Assembly (NCBI GenBank): GCA_026119935.1
Contig: JALRMH010000063.1
Span: 1 to 64,000, forward strand
From: Endothia cerciana
Taxonomy: Eukaryota > Ascomycota > Sordariomycetes > Diaporthales > Cryphonectriaceae
Length of the DNA: 64,000 bases
Direction of reading: 5' to 3'
Positions 43,012 to 55,000 of this stretch are shown here, piece after piece. Every line of letters starts with the position of its first letter. Positions within the stretch are counted from its first letter, which is position 1. A model generated the notes under the pieces. That model made no database searches. It had not been told where the DNA came from and saw only the letters and a program-made list of their open reading frames with translations. A program made the translations under genes and the position numbers.

Positions 43012-44096
43012 GTTGCTGTTGCGACAGCGGGGGAACTGAGGTCTGCTTGCTGATGAGTGGTTGCTGGCGATTGGGTATCAGATTGATCATGTAGAAAGGC
43101 TTGACTTCAGGCGAAGTGGCGGACAGCTGTCAATGCTTGAGATTGCGGCTGAGAGATGGAGCCAGTTCCATCATATATACGCATCAGTGCATGCGGCTCG
43201 GGAGGTCCACAGTTCTTCCCTCCTGACGTAACTGGTTGAGGTCGAACAAGTGAAAAGGAAGGCCAAAGATAAGAGTTGCTGTTCCGGAGGTGTTCTCCGT
43301 TGATTTGACGCGGGTTGCGAATCTTCATCGAGAAAGAAAGCAACCCTCCGGAGTCTGTCCGGCGGGAACATCCGCTATAATCAGCAACATGTGGATCTGG
43401 CAACCACAGATCGCTGATATGTATACGGAAAAGAAGGGATTTTGGTTGAGGTTGTAGCAATTGGAGCGTCAAAGGAAGATCCCTTCGGAAAGTTTACGCG
43501 GGTCCTCGACTCCGAGCTATCCACGACCCACATCGATACTTGCTGTGAGATCTTGTTTTGAACTGTGTAGGTTACCAGAATCGGACGGAACGCTCCATGG
43601 CTGTCACAAGAAGAGGAACGATCTGCGAACAGCTGTCAAGGCGGCTCAAAGTATGTGGAGACGTCATGGTGGAGCTCCAGAGAATCTTCTCAGCCTCTCG
43701 GCAGAGGTGACCGACCACCAGTGACGGTCTGGCGACTGGGAGCTGCGTGTGCAAACGGAGGAGGAGGTCCGGAGGACAGAATGGCATGGGGACAGAGCGT
43801 TGTGAGACACGCCGGCCCTCACCTAGCAATCACATGCTGTGTAAACATCGGCAGCGATTAGGATTGAATTTACATGAGTATACACCCCGTGTGAAACGAT
43901 CGAGAATGGCCTCTTGCGAGCATCATTGCAGCTGGATCATGGTGGTGGGGCGACGGACCGCGGACCCGCGTGTTGTGAATCTCGAGTATCTTGGACGTGA
44001 CACCGCGGATCGTTTGATGGGATTTTCCGTATGTGGTGTAAATCCTCGGGATTTGAACACGCTTGATCAGGACAAATTTGCCTATGTAAGATTGAT
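43012..44096. other. Intergenic region
   Basis: About 1.1 kb between the aquaglyceroporin start and the UTP14 stop, both on the minus strand. Overlapping short frames (43461-43724, 43747-44100) have no family texture. Confidence 0.5.
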
Positions 44097-46920
44097 CTAG
44101 ATGATCGGCTTGGCCATAGGCGCGATGATGCCCTGCTTGACAATGACCCGCGGCTTTGTTGCCTGTTGGAACGACTCCTTGGTCATCCATTCGGGACCGA
44201 CAGGCAAGCGCAAAGACCTCTCGTACTGCTGTCTGGATTCGAAAGGATGCGGCAGCTGGGAGGCGAGATACTTCTCATTCTTGTTTGTGGACTGAGTTAG
44301 CACGAGCACCCAAGGCATGACCCGCGGCATCAAGCGAAGGGATGCTAGCAATACGTACCTTTCGAACCCTCTTCTCGTTCATGATGACCTTCTCTAGCCT
44401 GGCGTCCTTCCGGTCCTTCTTCTTGACGCCGTCCTTCTTGGTCATCACCTTGCCCTTGTTGCGCTTCTGCGCACGCTTGCGAATTCCCTCGCCTGCCCAA
44501 CTGCCCCAGCCGGGCATAGTCTTGTCGATCATCTTCTCGTCGTCCTCGGACATGATGGCCTCCTTTTCAGCTTCGAATTCAGCCACCACGTCCTCACCCC
44601 CGAAGGCGCGGCTGACCAGCTCGTGGTCACGAATGGCGAGAGGTAGGTGGATGTCGTCGTCGGAAGAGTCTTCTTCATCGGCATGAGTTGCTGTCGTGGC
44701 GGGGTTGGAACCGGCTTTGGAGGCGCTCTTAGCCTTCGAGGGCTTTTTCGCTGCGTGTGCCTTGCTTGCGAGGGACTCAATGCCGTTCAGATCCAGCTCC
44801 GCGACCTCTGCACTGCTGACAGCCTTCCTGCCTTTCTTCCGTTCGGTGACTGCTGACCTTCCAGCTTTTGCCCAAGATCCTGCTGCACCAGGCGCTGACG
44901 GTGCGTCCGTGACTGAAGTGGACGAGTCAAGTTGCGGTGTCCATGGTGCGTGTGCTGACGACTTGCTCTTTGTTCCATTGCTGATGGCTCCGTTCGAGGG
45001 TGCAGGAGTCTTCTTGGCCGCGTTTGAAGCCTTCTTGTCCTGGCCCATACCGAACGTCCTTCGTCCGACCTGAACTTCGGTGTCGTCTGCCTCCTCTGCA
45101 TCGGAACCCGACTCCAGGTCTCGGCGAATCTGTGCCACAATCTCATCATTGACCTGTTTGCGCTGTGCCTCGGCTCGGTGCATGAACGCCAGCTTCATGA
45201 GGTTCGAGTGTGGGTGGTCATCGTCGCTCTCTGCGTCATCCGCAGCATCCAGTTGCTTGAGTAACCTCGAATTTCCATCCTCATCTGCTGATGAGTTCGT
45301 ATCATCCGACTCGTCATCGTCATCGCCACCGCCCCTCGACGTCTCGCCCTCGACCCGTTTTCTCAGCTCCTCATTCCTCCTGGCCATATCCGTCAGGCCT
45401 GCGCGGTAATCATCGTCCCACACGGCCCGACCAACCTTGGAGCCCATCTTGGCCCACTTACTGTCCTTGTGTCTCGCGCCGACTCGTTCCAACGCCCTCC
45501 TCCGGTGCGCCGCTTCACGCTCCTCTTCGGAATCGATCTCGCCGTTCTCTCGCATCAACTCCAGCTCCTGGGCCTCATCACCCAGCCTCTCCTTCCGATG
45601 GATCTTGCGGTACGTCTTCGACTTGATCTTCTTGATACGTTTGGCGCGGGCCTGCTCACGGGACTGAAGTTCGCGTTCTTTCCGGCGCTGGGCCCAGAGC
45701 TCCTTGAGGTCTATACGAGAGATGGCCTGTCCCTCGCCGTTACCGTCCGTCTTCTCCTCCGGTTTATCTTTCGACTTGGCACTTGGACCCAGGCCAGACT
45801 CCTCCATGATGGACAAGATGGTCTGCTCTAGTTCCGTACCGGCTGTCTTCTTGGTGAGAGGTAGGATCTCGCTGTTGTCGAGGCCCGCGTCAGGGAGGGT
45901 GTGAGGGAGAGGAAACATGAGGTGGTCGGCTCGGCGGTTGTGCTTGACGGTCTCGTTCCATCGGTCTAATGTCTCGTTGGTCTTCTCGTAAGCCGCGGCC
46001 CGCAGGAGCTGGTCTTGTTGTCGTCTCGGGAGGGGAACGTCGAGTGTCTTGGATGAGACCTTATTTGTAGCATCTGACTTCTCCTCCTTTTTCATCAATT
46101 TGACCGACTTCTTGATCAGAGGGTCCTTGACGGCGGCCAGTCCTAGGTCTTCCAGGCTGATGGCCTGCTTCGTAGATGGCGCCGTGTCCGCTTCTGCATC
46201 CTTATCCGTGTGGGCAAAGCCCTTGATGAGGTTTCGCAAGTCGCTCAAATTCGATGGATCGACATCATCGTCATCATCGCCCTCTTCGGACTCTGAGCTT
46301 GACTCTTCCTCTGAGCCAGACTCCGTGTCTCCGGCCGAGCCCTCGTCATCGTCGGAAGACTGATCCAGCGCATCCGCAAGATCAATGGCATCCGAGCCGA
46401 GTGACTCGTCATCATCGCCGCCCTCATCCTCCGCTTCTTTCTGCGAGTGACTCCCACGGAACGCATACCCTTCGAACTTTTCATCGTCGCTGTCCCCAAA
46501 CGCCTCATCGCTGTCGAGCTCCGAGTCATCGTCGTCCTCATTCACACCAATGTGCCACTCGTTCCCCTCGCTATCACTTCCTCCCTCTCCACCGCTGCTC
46601 TCGTCATCGTCGCCCTCCTCGTCGAAAGCAGACTGCCTGGCACGCTTCTTCCTCGGGCCTTCATCCTCGTCTTCTTCGTTGTCCTGGTCATCGTCATCGT
46701 CTCGTCGGTGTTTCCCGCCCCTCAACTCTCTCCCCGGGTCGAGCTCGAGGTCTCTCCCACGCCGCGTGAGCCGCTCCGGCTCGACCTGCTTTGCGGCGAT
46801 GGCAAAGGCGTCGAGGGCGTGCGCGCGGGCTTTTGCTTTCGACTTCTGAGGTTTCGGTTTCGCGCTGGACTTCTGCCCGCTGCCCAGCAGGGAGCGACCA
46901 TGGGATTGGCGTCCAGGCAT
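44097..46920 (-). CDS. UTP14: U3 snoRNP-associated protein Utp14
   Basis: Two exons (46920-44359, 44291-44097) give 918 residues. Utp14 is a small-subunit processome component that activates the helicase Dhr1 during 18S rRNA maturation in the nucleolus. The N-terminus has HALDAFAIAAKQVEPERLTRRGRD, then long acidic tracts (about 70-270). The conserved core includes DRWNETVKHNRRADHLMFPLP and SRIDLKELWAQRRKERELQSRE, followed by KRIKKIKSKTYRKIHRKER, the signature of the family, then MGSKVGRAVWDDDYRAGLTDMARRNEELRKRV and SNLMKLAFMHRAEAQRK. Near the end are VAEFEAEKEAIMSED, KTMPGWGSWAGEGI and KDARLEKVIMNEKRVRK; after the 67 bp intron comes YLASQLPHPFESRQQYERSLRLPVGPEW, typical of the C-terminus. The gene is complete, with ordinary codon use. 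Confidence 0.95.
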
Positions 46921-47348
46921 ACTGGCGATGTATGCTTCCGAGGAATGAAAATTCGCTGGACGGTCAGAAGGGGCAGCGAGTGGAATATTTGGGACGGTTT
47001 GGGGGGGGGGGGGAGGTCACCGAAATCTTTTTGGGAGGTACTTATCGATAGTGATGCGCGGCAGGCAAACGCTGCAGCGCTAGTACTTAAGTTCCGCTGC
47101 GCTGCCGCGGAAAATCGACGGCGATCTCAGGCTTGAGCCGCATCAACCTCGCCCAGGAATTGAACGCGCAACTCGACGACAATTGAGGCCTCAAACAGCC
47201 CACACACGACCCCCTACTTCAAATCCGCCTGTCCAGCCTTCAACAGGCCTCCCGCTTTCGGCGGCCCCCCTCTTTCACTCCGAGTCCTGGGCCACCGCGG
47301 CTACAACCAACCGCCCCGCCCCCCCACGCTTTCTTCTCGACCAGCACA
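46921..47348. promoter_or_regulatory. Divergent promoter region, UTP14 / mL41
   Basis: This 428 bp spacer separates two ribosome-related genes that start in opposite directions. It holds a G-run (about 46998-47012) and a C-rich leader before mL41. Shared control of a rRNA-processing gene and a mitochondrial ribosomal gene is possible but not shown. Confidence 0.5.
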
Positions 47349-47773
47349 ATGTTCAAACCAACCCAGGCGCTCTGCCGGCGCTACCGCAAGCTGCGGCTCA
47401 CAACCAAGGACATCAACAAGGGCTACTACAAGGGCACGGGTACAGGACGTATGGGCACGCACGATAGGTGGGGAGGCTTCTCGGTTGACTACAGCCTGGT
47501 GCGGACATATGTCGTGCCACAGGGACTAGACACGTTCAAGGTGCGTCTTTTCCCCCCCCCCCCTTTCTTACCTGCATGTGGAGAGGGTCTAGGTGGGGAT
47601 TTCCGAGTAGGATATGCGCTGACTCTGATGGGTCGGCATAGCTCACCCCCTTCGTGACGAACAACGTCCGCGTCCGGTCCGGGATGGAGTCGTACCGCGA
47701 CTACGGCGTGGAGGGGCCCAGGAGTCCAAAACTGTACCTGGATAAGTGGAAAGAAGAGAATGGTCATGACTGA
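47349..47773 (+). CDS. Mitochondrial large-subunit ribosomal protein mL41
   Basis: Two exons (47349-47540, 47642-47773) give 107 residues. mL41 (yeast MRPL27/YmL27) is a small protein of the 54S mitochondrial ribosome. The start MFKPTQALCRRYRKLRLTTKD is basic and amphipathic, as for a mitochondrial import signal. The following GYYKGTGTGRMGTHDRWGGFSVDYSLVRTYVVP matches the family's conserved region, and after the intron LTPFVTNNV and the Tyr/Arg-rich tail SPKLYLDKWKEENG close the protein. The intron begins GTGCGT, contains CTGAC-like sequence and ends CATAG. Both phases fit. Length is normal. Confidence 0.88.
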
Positions 47774-48625
47774 GTTGCTGCGTCTCCAACCGGGGGACGG
47801 TGGTTTCCCCCCAGCTCAACTCTCTCTTGGTTGCCGCGAGGGGCTGCTCCAGGCCGTGGCGGGCCCGACTGTAACGTTTATAGGTTTTGAAGTTGCATCT
47901 CGGCCGTGAAGCCAATGCATATACATACATACATGACCACTGGGCCAACTACCCAGCATGGGGGTCGTCAGGACACTCATACCTCGTGACCAGCTGGCCG
48001 GGTCATGGAGGCAAGGGCTGCCGCGCCGTCCGGCTTTCTAGGTTTGAGCATCCATTGTACGACGTTGATACCAAATGCAACGCATCTGCTTACCGTACTT
48101 CACCTCTGCCTCCATGACAATACACCTGTCCTCTCGTGAAATGGGAGCTGTCTGAGATCGCAGCCATCCCGGACACAGCCGCGTGCTGTGTCCTCTCCGA
48201 ATCTCTGCAGCCCTCAGCAGACCAAGGAATGGTAAGAGGAGACGGACCACGGTGAGACGTGTTATCGAATCGGCATGGGGAGATGATGAACGTTCCTTGA
48301 GGACCATAAGCTATCCCAACCATTACTCCACGCTTCGGCCAGCTCTTTCGCCAGTTGATCACCATGCACGAGACGACCAGTTCAGGCAGGCGTTCAAGAT
48401 ATATTCGCAAGTCGTACACACCCACTGCTCGTTTATTCTATCCTCTAACCATTTGAATAACACCATGAGCATAACCTCACGGTGCGAAAATGAAACATGC
48501 TGATAAAGAAAGCACCGGCTTGAAAAAAATTATTGTAGGACCATGCCATGGTGAAGCCCATACCATAACAATGCATTTCTCCTCCACTCGATCAGATGGA
48601 CTGCCACATCAGTGATAGGGTGTCT
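47774..48625. other. Convergent 3' intergenic region
   Basis: mL41 (+) and Argonaute (-) end towards each other here. No gene, tRNA or repeat is supported. Confidence 0.5.
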
Positions 48626-51600
48626 TCAAACCCAGAACATTGAATTCTCGAGGTCCTTGTGCACTTTCATCCCTCTCATGCGTGTAATTTCGGCTGCCTC
48701 TTCAAGCCCGGCCGTCTGTTCCCTGATGCCAAGCATCGCCTTGAAGCTTGCGTCGCCCAACGCAGACTCGTATGCCCGAGCCCTGGTGCATAGGATGTCG
48801 GCATAATACGCCGGGGTACACAGGCTGACTGCCTTGGTCGCACGCCCAAACAGATAGCAAACCTCGTGTGTGAACTCCTCAAGTCGGTTGACCGCCGTTG
48901 TAAAGTCTGGGCCCTGCTTTGTCATAGTTTTGTATGTGGCCCTGAAGATATCATCACGGAGGACGACATAGCGCGCGGGCCGCGCTGTCCCCTGGATCGC
49001 ATCGTGGGCTTGGAGGAAAAATTCCCAATATCGTGCCTCAGTGATGCCACGATCGACTATGGTGCCACTTTGCGTGTTGCCGGACCTCGTCATATGATTT
49101 GAATCGGCCGGGTAGAAGCGGGTCGAATGCCTCTTGACTGCCACCACGAGGGTGATCTTGGGATCCCTCTTGTACTTTTTGCGATAGGCTTCTTCGATCT
49201 CGGGCAACTCCTTCGTGATGACTGTCTCATACTGGGTATCCGAGACACCGTCCCGGTAGATGATCATCTGTTTGGGCCGTCGGCCTCCTCGCGCTTCCCA
49301 ACATGCCAGTCTGCTCTGCATCTGTACCCTCAGGTTTGTCGCGTCAGCTATCTCTTGGCGGCGCTTCTGGGTCCAGTAACTGCCGGTCCACTGTCCGAGG
49401 CCTTCGTCAACACTGGTTACCAGCGCCATATGACTTGGCATATTCTCCGACCCCGCCCCTGTTGGGTGAATTGCATCGTAGCCGACAACGATTGTGTCCT
49501 TGAACAGCTCGGGGGGGCTTGAAAGCTGGTGGTTGATGCCTCCCAGCTTGAGGTTGACCTTGAGAGCCACGTTTGCACAGTACCCTGGACCCTGCTTTTG
49601 GATCTTCGTGCCGATGACACAGACCGTGTGGATGCCATGAACAACATCACCAAGGAACTTGATCTTGTTGTACACCGCACTTGTCAGTTGACGTGCGAGA
49701 ACGATTAGCGCGAGCTTCACTCCTTTCGACTTCGCTTCTCTGAGATTCTTGTCAAGATCTTTAATGAGGCGAGCCTCTCCAAAATTTTCAGGGACATGAC
49801 GTGTGTCTTGTGGCGCACCCAAACCCATGCCCAATCTTGTGGTCTCGTTCCTGAACGTCTGAATACCCGTGTCGACTCGGGGCTGCGGATCAATTATTAT
49901 CACGGTCCACTTTTGGGCCCTAGGGGTGCAAAGGCCTTGGCCTCGCAAGTTCCAACATCCGTTCCTGGGCGAGACATGTTGTCTCTTGTAGCTCAGTGAT
50001 GGGGCATCCAGCTCGCGACCTCTGACCTTGATCAGCTCGTCTCCGATAGACAACCCAAACTTCCGCAGAGTCTCATGGGAGGAGCCCAGCTGCAGCACAC
50101 CACGACCGACTCCGCTGATCTTCATCGCGTTGCTCATGGGGTTCAGGCATGCGAACTTGATCATTTCTGCTGCATCGTCCTGGTCAAGTTTGGCAGTGCT
50201 AAGTTGCCCGAAGTCCATCCAGCACCTCTCCGCAGGGATGTACTCTGGAATTTCAGGTGTGCCGCGGTTGATGAGCGGCAGGTCCGGGTGTTTAAGCATG
50301 ATGGCGTACCCTAGTATCAACGGTCAGATGTCTCAGGATATGATGAACGTGGTTGAACGTGCACAGGGGGAACCCACTGCTCTCGAAGTACTCCTTGACC
50401 GTAAGATCACGCGTTCCGTCCTTGCATCTTGCCTGCTCCCAGGTCGGAAAGTCTTTCTTGGTAGTGAATCTGACCACTTCTTTCTTAGCTGGGTTCTTGG
50501 CGTCATCCTGATGCGAGTCCTTCTCCCGGGCAAAGCCAGCGATGGTTGTCTTGTAATATGACTCTGCTGGTCCTGCCGGCTGGCTCTGATCCGTACAGAC
50601 TGAACTCGTACTCGGCGGCGGATCAGTGGGCCGTCTCTTCTGTTTTGGGGGCTTATAGAGGATCCTTGTCTTCTGGATGATCTTGTGCAGTTTCTGTAGG
50701 TCCTCGGTTCTCTGTTTGTCGTTGCCCTGCCAGATTGATTTCTGCAGGGGCGACAGCCATCGCGCGAGGTTGAGCTTGGGCCGAAAGACCCCATATGTGA
50801 CGTTGACGTTCAATAGGAATTTTCCGGTTGATAGACGCACGCTCTGGATGAACCCTCTCAGGATCGTCATCATTTTTGGTGTGTTGTCCCTCCTCACCAA
50901 ATTTCGGCGCTCCTCCCGATTGTCTTGGAAATACTTGCCTGATCCGACGGCCTTGGTCTTTCGGTCTTGCCGGGGTGCGTGCCCAATGATGACCGAAAGC
51001 ACCTTGACAAGCCCTTCGGGCGGTGGATTCCCGGCCTTCAGAGCCCCGAACAAGGCAGACAGGTCCATCGTTTCCTCGAGGTTGAAGCGAACATCGTACT
51101 TGCGGTCTTCCTTGTGAGCTGGACCAGGCGGGAGATGGACCTGAACTGTCCCACAGCCGCGGAAAACCTCCAGGTTTGGCAGGGTCTCCGTGTTGGCGTA
51201 GTCTAGAGGCTGCTGCAGGATGATGGTCTCCCTGTAGTCAGTTGCCCACACATCCCCTGTGACAAGAGCCTTTTCAGCTTCTCCAAATATAGGCCCGACG
51301 CGGGGGCCTGTGATCTGGCCGTCCCCGTCGACGCCCAACCCGGCAGGTTGTTGAGACTGTCCTGCCTGTGTCCCTTCTCCACCCTGATCGCAGCGGGTCC
51401 CATCGCCCTGAGTCTTCTGCTGCCCTGCATTCACCTTTTCCCTGGCCGGGAACACGGCGAAGCTGTAACGGTACAGCTTTCTGGGCGTACCGACTAGGTT
51501 GATGTGGAAGTAATTTGCCCAGACCTCGACATCCCTGCCACCATCTCCAAAGGCCGGACGGTAGGGACGCTTCTCGCCCTCGGTCGCCTGCTCGTCTTTG

Positions 51601-52034
51601 GTGGCATAATCTCGTCTATATTCGAGGATTTGTTTGTCCTCTAGATCTCTGGGCTCGGGATGCACATCCCGAGTTGGCCTGAAAATCGTTAATATATGGA
51701 CATGCCCACGAACAGAAGTGCTTCATGCTCACCTCCGGTTGCCGGTATATGTGCGATTGTTTGACCACCCGCGACCGCGAGAATTTCCAGGAGCGTTGCC
51801 GGAGCCTCTGCCACCTGCCGCACTGTAGGAAGGGCCTCCGGACCGAAAGCCTCCTCGGTCGCCATAAGCACCGCCGCCACCATAACCTCTCTGACCTTGT
51901 CCACCTCCGCCGCCGCCGCGGCCTCGGCCGCGGCCTCCTGAGTCTGAAGGCCCCTGGCTGCTGCGATCTCTCCTTCCGCCGGAGGCAGTCTGCTACCCGT
52001 CACCGCCGCCGTTGTACCGAGGCCAGCCAGACAT
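48626..52034 (-). CDS. Argonaute (QDE-2-like) with an in-frame TAG at codon 14
   Basis: Three exons (52034-51733, 51678-50378, 50310-48626) give 1096 codons including the stop. Argonaute is the small-RNA-guided slicer of quelling and related silencing. Exon 1 encodes a Gly/Arg-rich (RGG) tail, but after MSGWPRYNGGGDG the next codon is TAG, then the RGG frame continues open to the splice site. Exon 2 holds the N, L1 and PAZ domains (VWANYFHINLVG; LTVKEYFES at its end). Exon 3 holds Mid (LIVLARQLTSAVYNKIKFLGDVVHGIHT) and Piwi, whose catalytic residues remain: Asp in VVGYDAIHP, Asp in IIYRDGVSD and His in FFLQAHDAIQGTARP. The C-terminal hydrophobic end MFWV is intact. No downstream in-frame Met lies before the N domain. 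The TAG may be a mutation of CAG or TGG, a site of mRNA editing, or evidence for an unseen upstream exon. Confidence 0.88.
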
Positions 52035-55000
52035 GGTTGCGAGTCAGGCTCAGGAGCGCAGGCGTCAATGCGAGAGCAGGCTCGCGTGAAGATGTGAATG
52101 TGAGAATATGTAAGTGTGCGCAAGTGATGCCAAGGAAGTCGGTGCACGTAAGGGCAACAGCGACCATCCGAAAGAAATAGATGATGAGACGTGCTCGAAC
52201 GGCGCCGTCCAGCTGGTGGAACAAACGATGCTGGTTGGTGCGCGTTGCACAACACATAGACCAAAATGGGCTGGGGGTCACAGTGCCTTTGTATTGTTTG
52301 TCAGTAGGACTAAAGGAGTCGGGCTCCCTGGGGGCCAGAGGAAAGCGGGGGGTTAACGAGTCAACACTGGCTCGACAGCAAATGTGCCTTCCGTGTTGTA
52401 TCGGTGGTGAATAACATTGTGAGGTGGGAGGTGCGCCTTACTGCTGCGTCCAGGACTCGATGGCATTACGTACGTACCCAGGGAACAAAAACAGGCTCCC
52501 TTGAGGTAGGGGCAGGCACGATTGATTGTACAGATGACCTCGGGAGGGACAGGCAGAGATGATGAGTTCAATGCCTGACCCTCTGGAACAAGCAACCTGA
52601 GTAAGCACGACGGCCTCACATGTCAAGTCGCAGTATGCTCATCCTACTACCCGGACGGCCCTTGCTCAAGGCCGGACCCTGGGGCTTACTCGGGCGTCGT
52701 AACTGAGAAGGAGGGTTGGGGGGGGGGGGGCGTAGAGTCTACCGGCGTTATGAAAAGATACCCAGCGCCGCGGAAGGGTCTGCTCATGCACATGCCTACC
52801 GTAATGTTGCCTGAACGCTGGGGAAAGCTACGCCCATACTCTCGCTTTCACGGCTGAGTTTGGTGCATTATTTCACGAGAGTCCTCCGTACTCGAATGAC
52901 GCCTTGACAGCGAGCGCTTCCGCGCGGTGCCAGCTATTATCGCAACCAGCCTGCTGCTGACAGCCAACCCTGGGCATATGATATCAGATCGTGCTCCAGG
53001 GACGGCTCAGTGGATCGTAGATGTCGTCGTACCATTGCGGAGAAGCTTCCTCCCCCGCAGAGCAAAGCGGCCATGCTGAGCAAGCCCGGTTTCCCAATGC
53101 GTTGATGTCAAAGATGACTGAAACACATCCCATCAATCCCGACGCGGTGGGAAGGCCCCATCTATGATATCATCCGAAGTGGACCCCCTAGTCTGGGGTA
53201 TCCGGCCCCGGGGATGTGGGGTAGGCTCCGGAGAGGGGCCGGGGCCGGAGACAAAGGTCCCTGACGAACGGCTGATGTAACCGATCGTGACGAGTACGCA
53301 AGGTACGGTAGTGACGTGTGTGTTGCCTTGGGGTCATGGCCGGACTTTACACGTCAGTGCTCCCACGGGTGCGGGCAGACAGATCTGGCAGTCAGCCACA
53401 CGATAGGAACTAGGCAAAGATGTGCACAAGATGAAGTCAGGAGCCCGTCATACAGATCGTCGATGAGGTGTGGCGGGAAGACGGCCTCGAGGGTACATCC
53501 CGGCATGAAGTTCAGGCATGTGGCAGTGAAGGGGATCGCCGATGGATCTCTGACAGCCGCATGTGTGAGCCGGGGCTGTCTGACTGTGTGGGGATGTCTT
53601 TGTCAGCCTCGTCGGACCAACGGTCGTTGGGCTCGCAGGATGCAGCACGAGGGACCAGTGCGCCGCAGGGTTGTCTGACCCTCAGGGCCGAGGGTGTGTC
53701 GGAAAAGCGGTTCTGTCGCGGAGATTGTCGACCTTGGATATCAGTGGCCAGTAATGCGAGGGACCGCCCGTGACTATAGGACAGTGGTTGGCAACATGGC
53801 ATTCGGGCACGGCTCGGTCGGGGAATCCCACTATTGGTGTCTTGGCAACCGTGCAGGTATTTGGGTTCGTGGCCTCTCTTGAGCCCGGTTGCGGTTGACG
53901 GGTGAGGATGAGCTCGAGCTCTGCCAGCAGGCCGGCGGGATCACAGAGGCCGCAATCCGAGACCGACAAGTGTCTGTCTCGTGCCGGGACCACCCCAGGG
54001 AGGGAGACTAGACGGCGGTGGGACACCGAATGGCGATGATGGTGCATGTGGTGAGAGAGAAGGAAGGGAGGGAGGGAGGGAGGGAGGGAGGAGGGTGGGC
54101 TCTGGGTGCGCGGGTTTTCCCCCGTGGCTCCCCGTCTCCCTCTCGACCTCAAGAGGCGGCACCGGCAAGCAGGCAGGCAAATACGAGACGGGCGGAAAAA
54201 GATCGTCGACCTTCTACTAACCCAGTAGAACGGTCGCGTAGACCGATAGGATCGTAAGGTCGCAGTTGTCGCAGGAAGCGGGGGGCGCCTGTCACGATGA
54301 TTCTCCAGCCCCGTCGAAAAGTGTTGGGGCCCAATTGTGGACCGGCGCTTATCCGGAAAGGCTATCTCCTGGGCCCCGGGAGTGCCCATCAGGCCAACCA
54401 TCAGGGCTGAGCACCACTTTTCCAATCCCAAGAGGTGCGATCGTGACCATCTGATAAGGGAATGTGCATTGCCGATCTTGTGTTGTTCCCGGTGGAGTGA
54501 AAGTTTGTGTGAGCGCGCGTGGACGGGCCACCCGCCCCTCAGGTCCGTCGAGGCACCCTCACCCTCGCATGCGCGCGCGCCGGGCAACCGACGGCTGCAG
54601 TGCTGTGTGTCGGTGGAGCTGCCCAGCATCGCGATGCCTCGCCCCTCCGAACGTCCCGACCAGAATGCCAGCCTCGTCCGGCCGACAGACACAGAGAGAC
54701 GGGAGGAGCCCCCAGGCGCGAAGGCCCGTCCCTGATGTGCGAAGATACTACGGCCGATCAAAGAAACCCAAAAAAAAAAAAGGAAAAGGGGGGGGGGGGG
54801 AGGAACCCCATAGTTCTTATGCTCCTGTGATTTGTGCCAATCTGTCCCACGGCCTAGTGTGATAAAATTAGGTATCGTGAAATGCGACAGTGGTGTTCCA
54901 GACTCGGGGTGAGAGTGTCCCGTGGACCGCAGTCCGGACTATGTACTGAGTAGTAGCGCAAATCTCTTTAGACGTGGGTCTGGTCCTCCCAGGCTGACAG

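Noticed and set aside
51960..52000. A 36-46 base intron removing the Argonaute TAG
   Set aside because: Shorter than normal fungal introns, no branch-point motif and a poor donor; kept only as a remote alternative.
2202..52034. Reassignment of UAG to an amino acid in this genome
   Set aside because: Several intact genes here end in TAG at the conserved family C-terminus (for example the BSD, kinase, Stn1, UTP14 and GH81 genes), so UAG is a normal stop.
53682..54761. Minus-strand ORF of 359 codons upstream of glycerol kinase
   Set aside because: Long, but rich in Ser, Pro, Arg and His with a GGGA microsatellite running through it, no family motif and no intron logic; open frames of this size arise by chance in GC-rich DNA.
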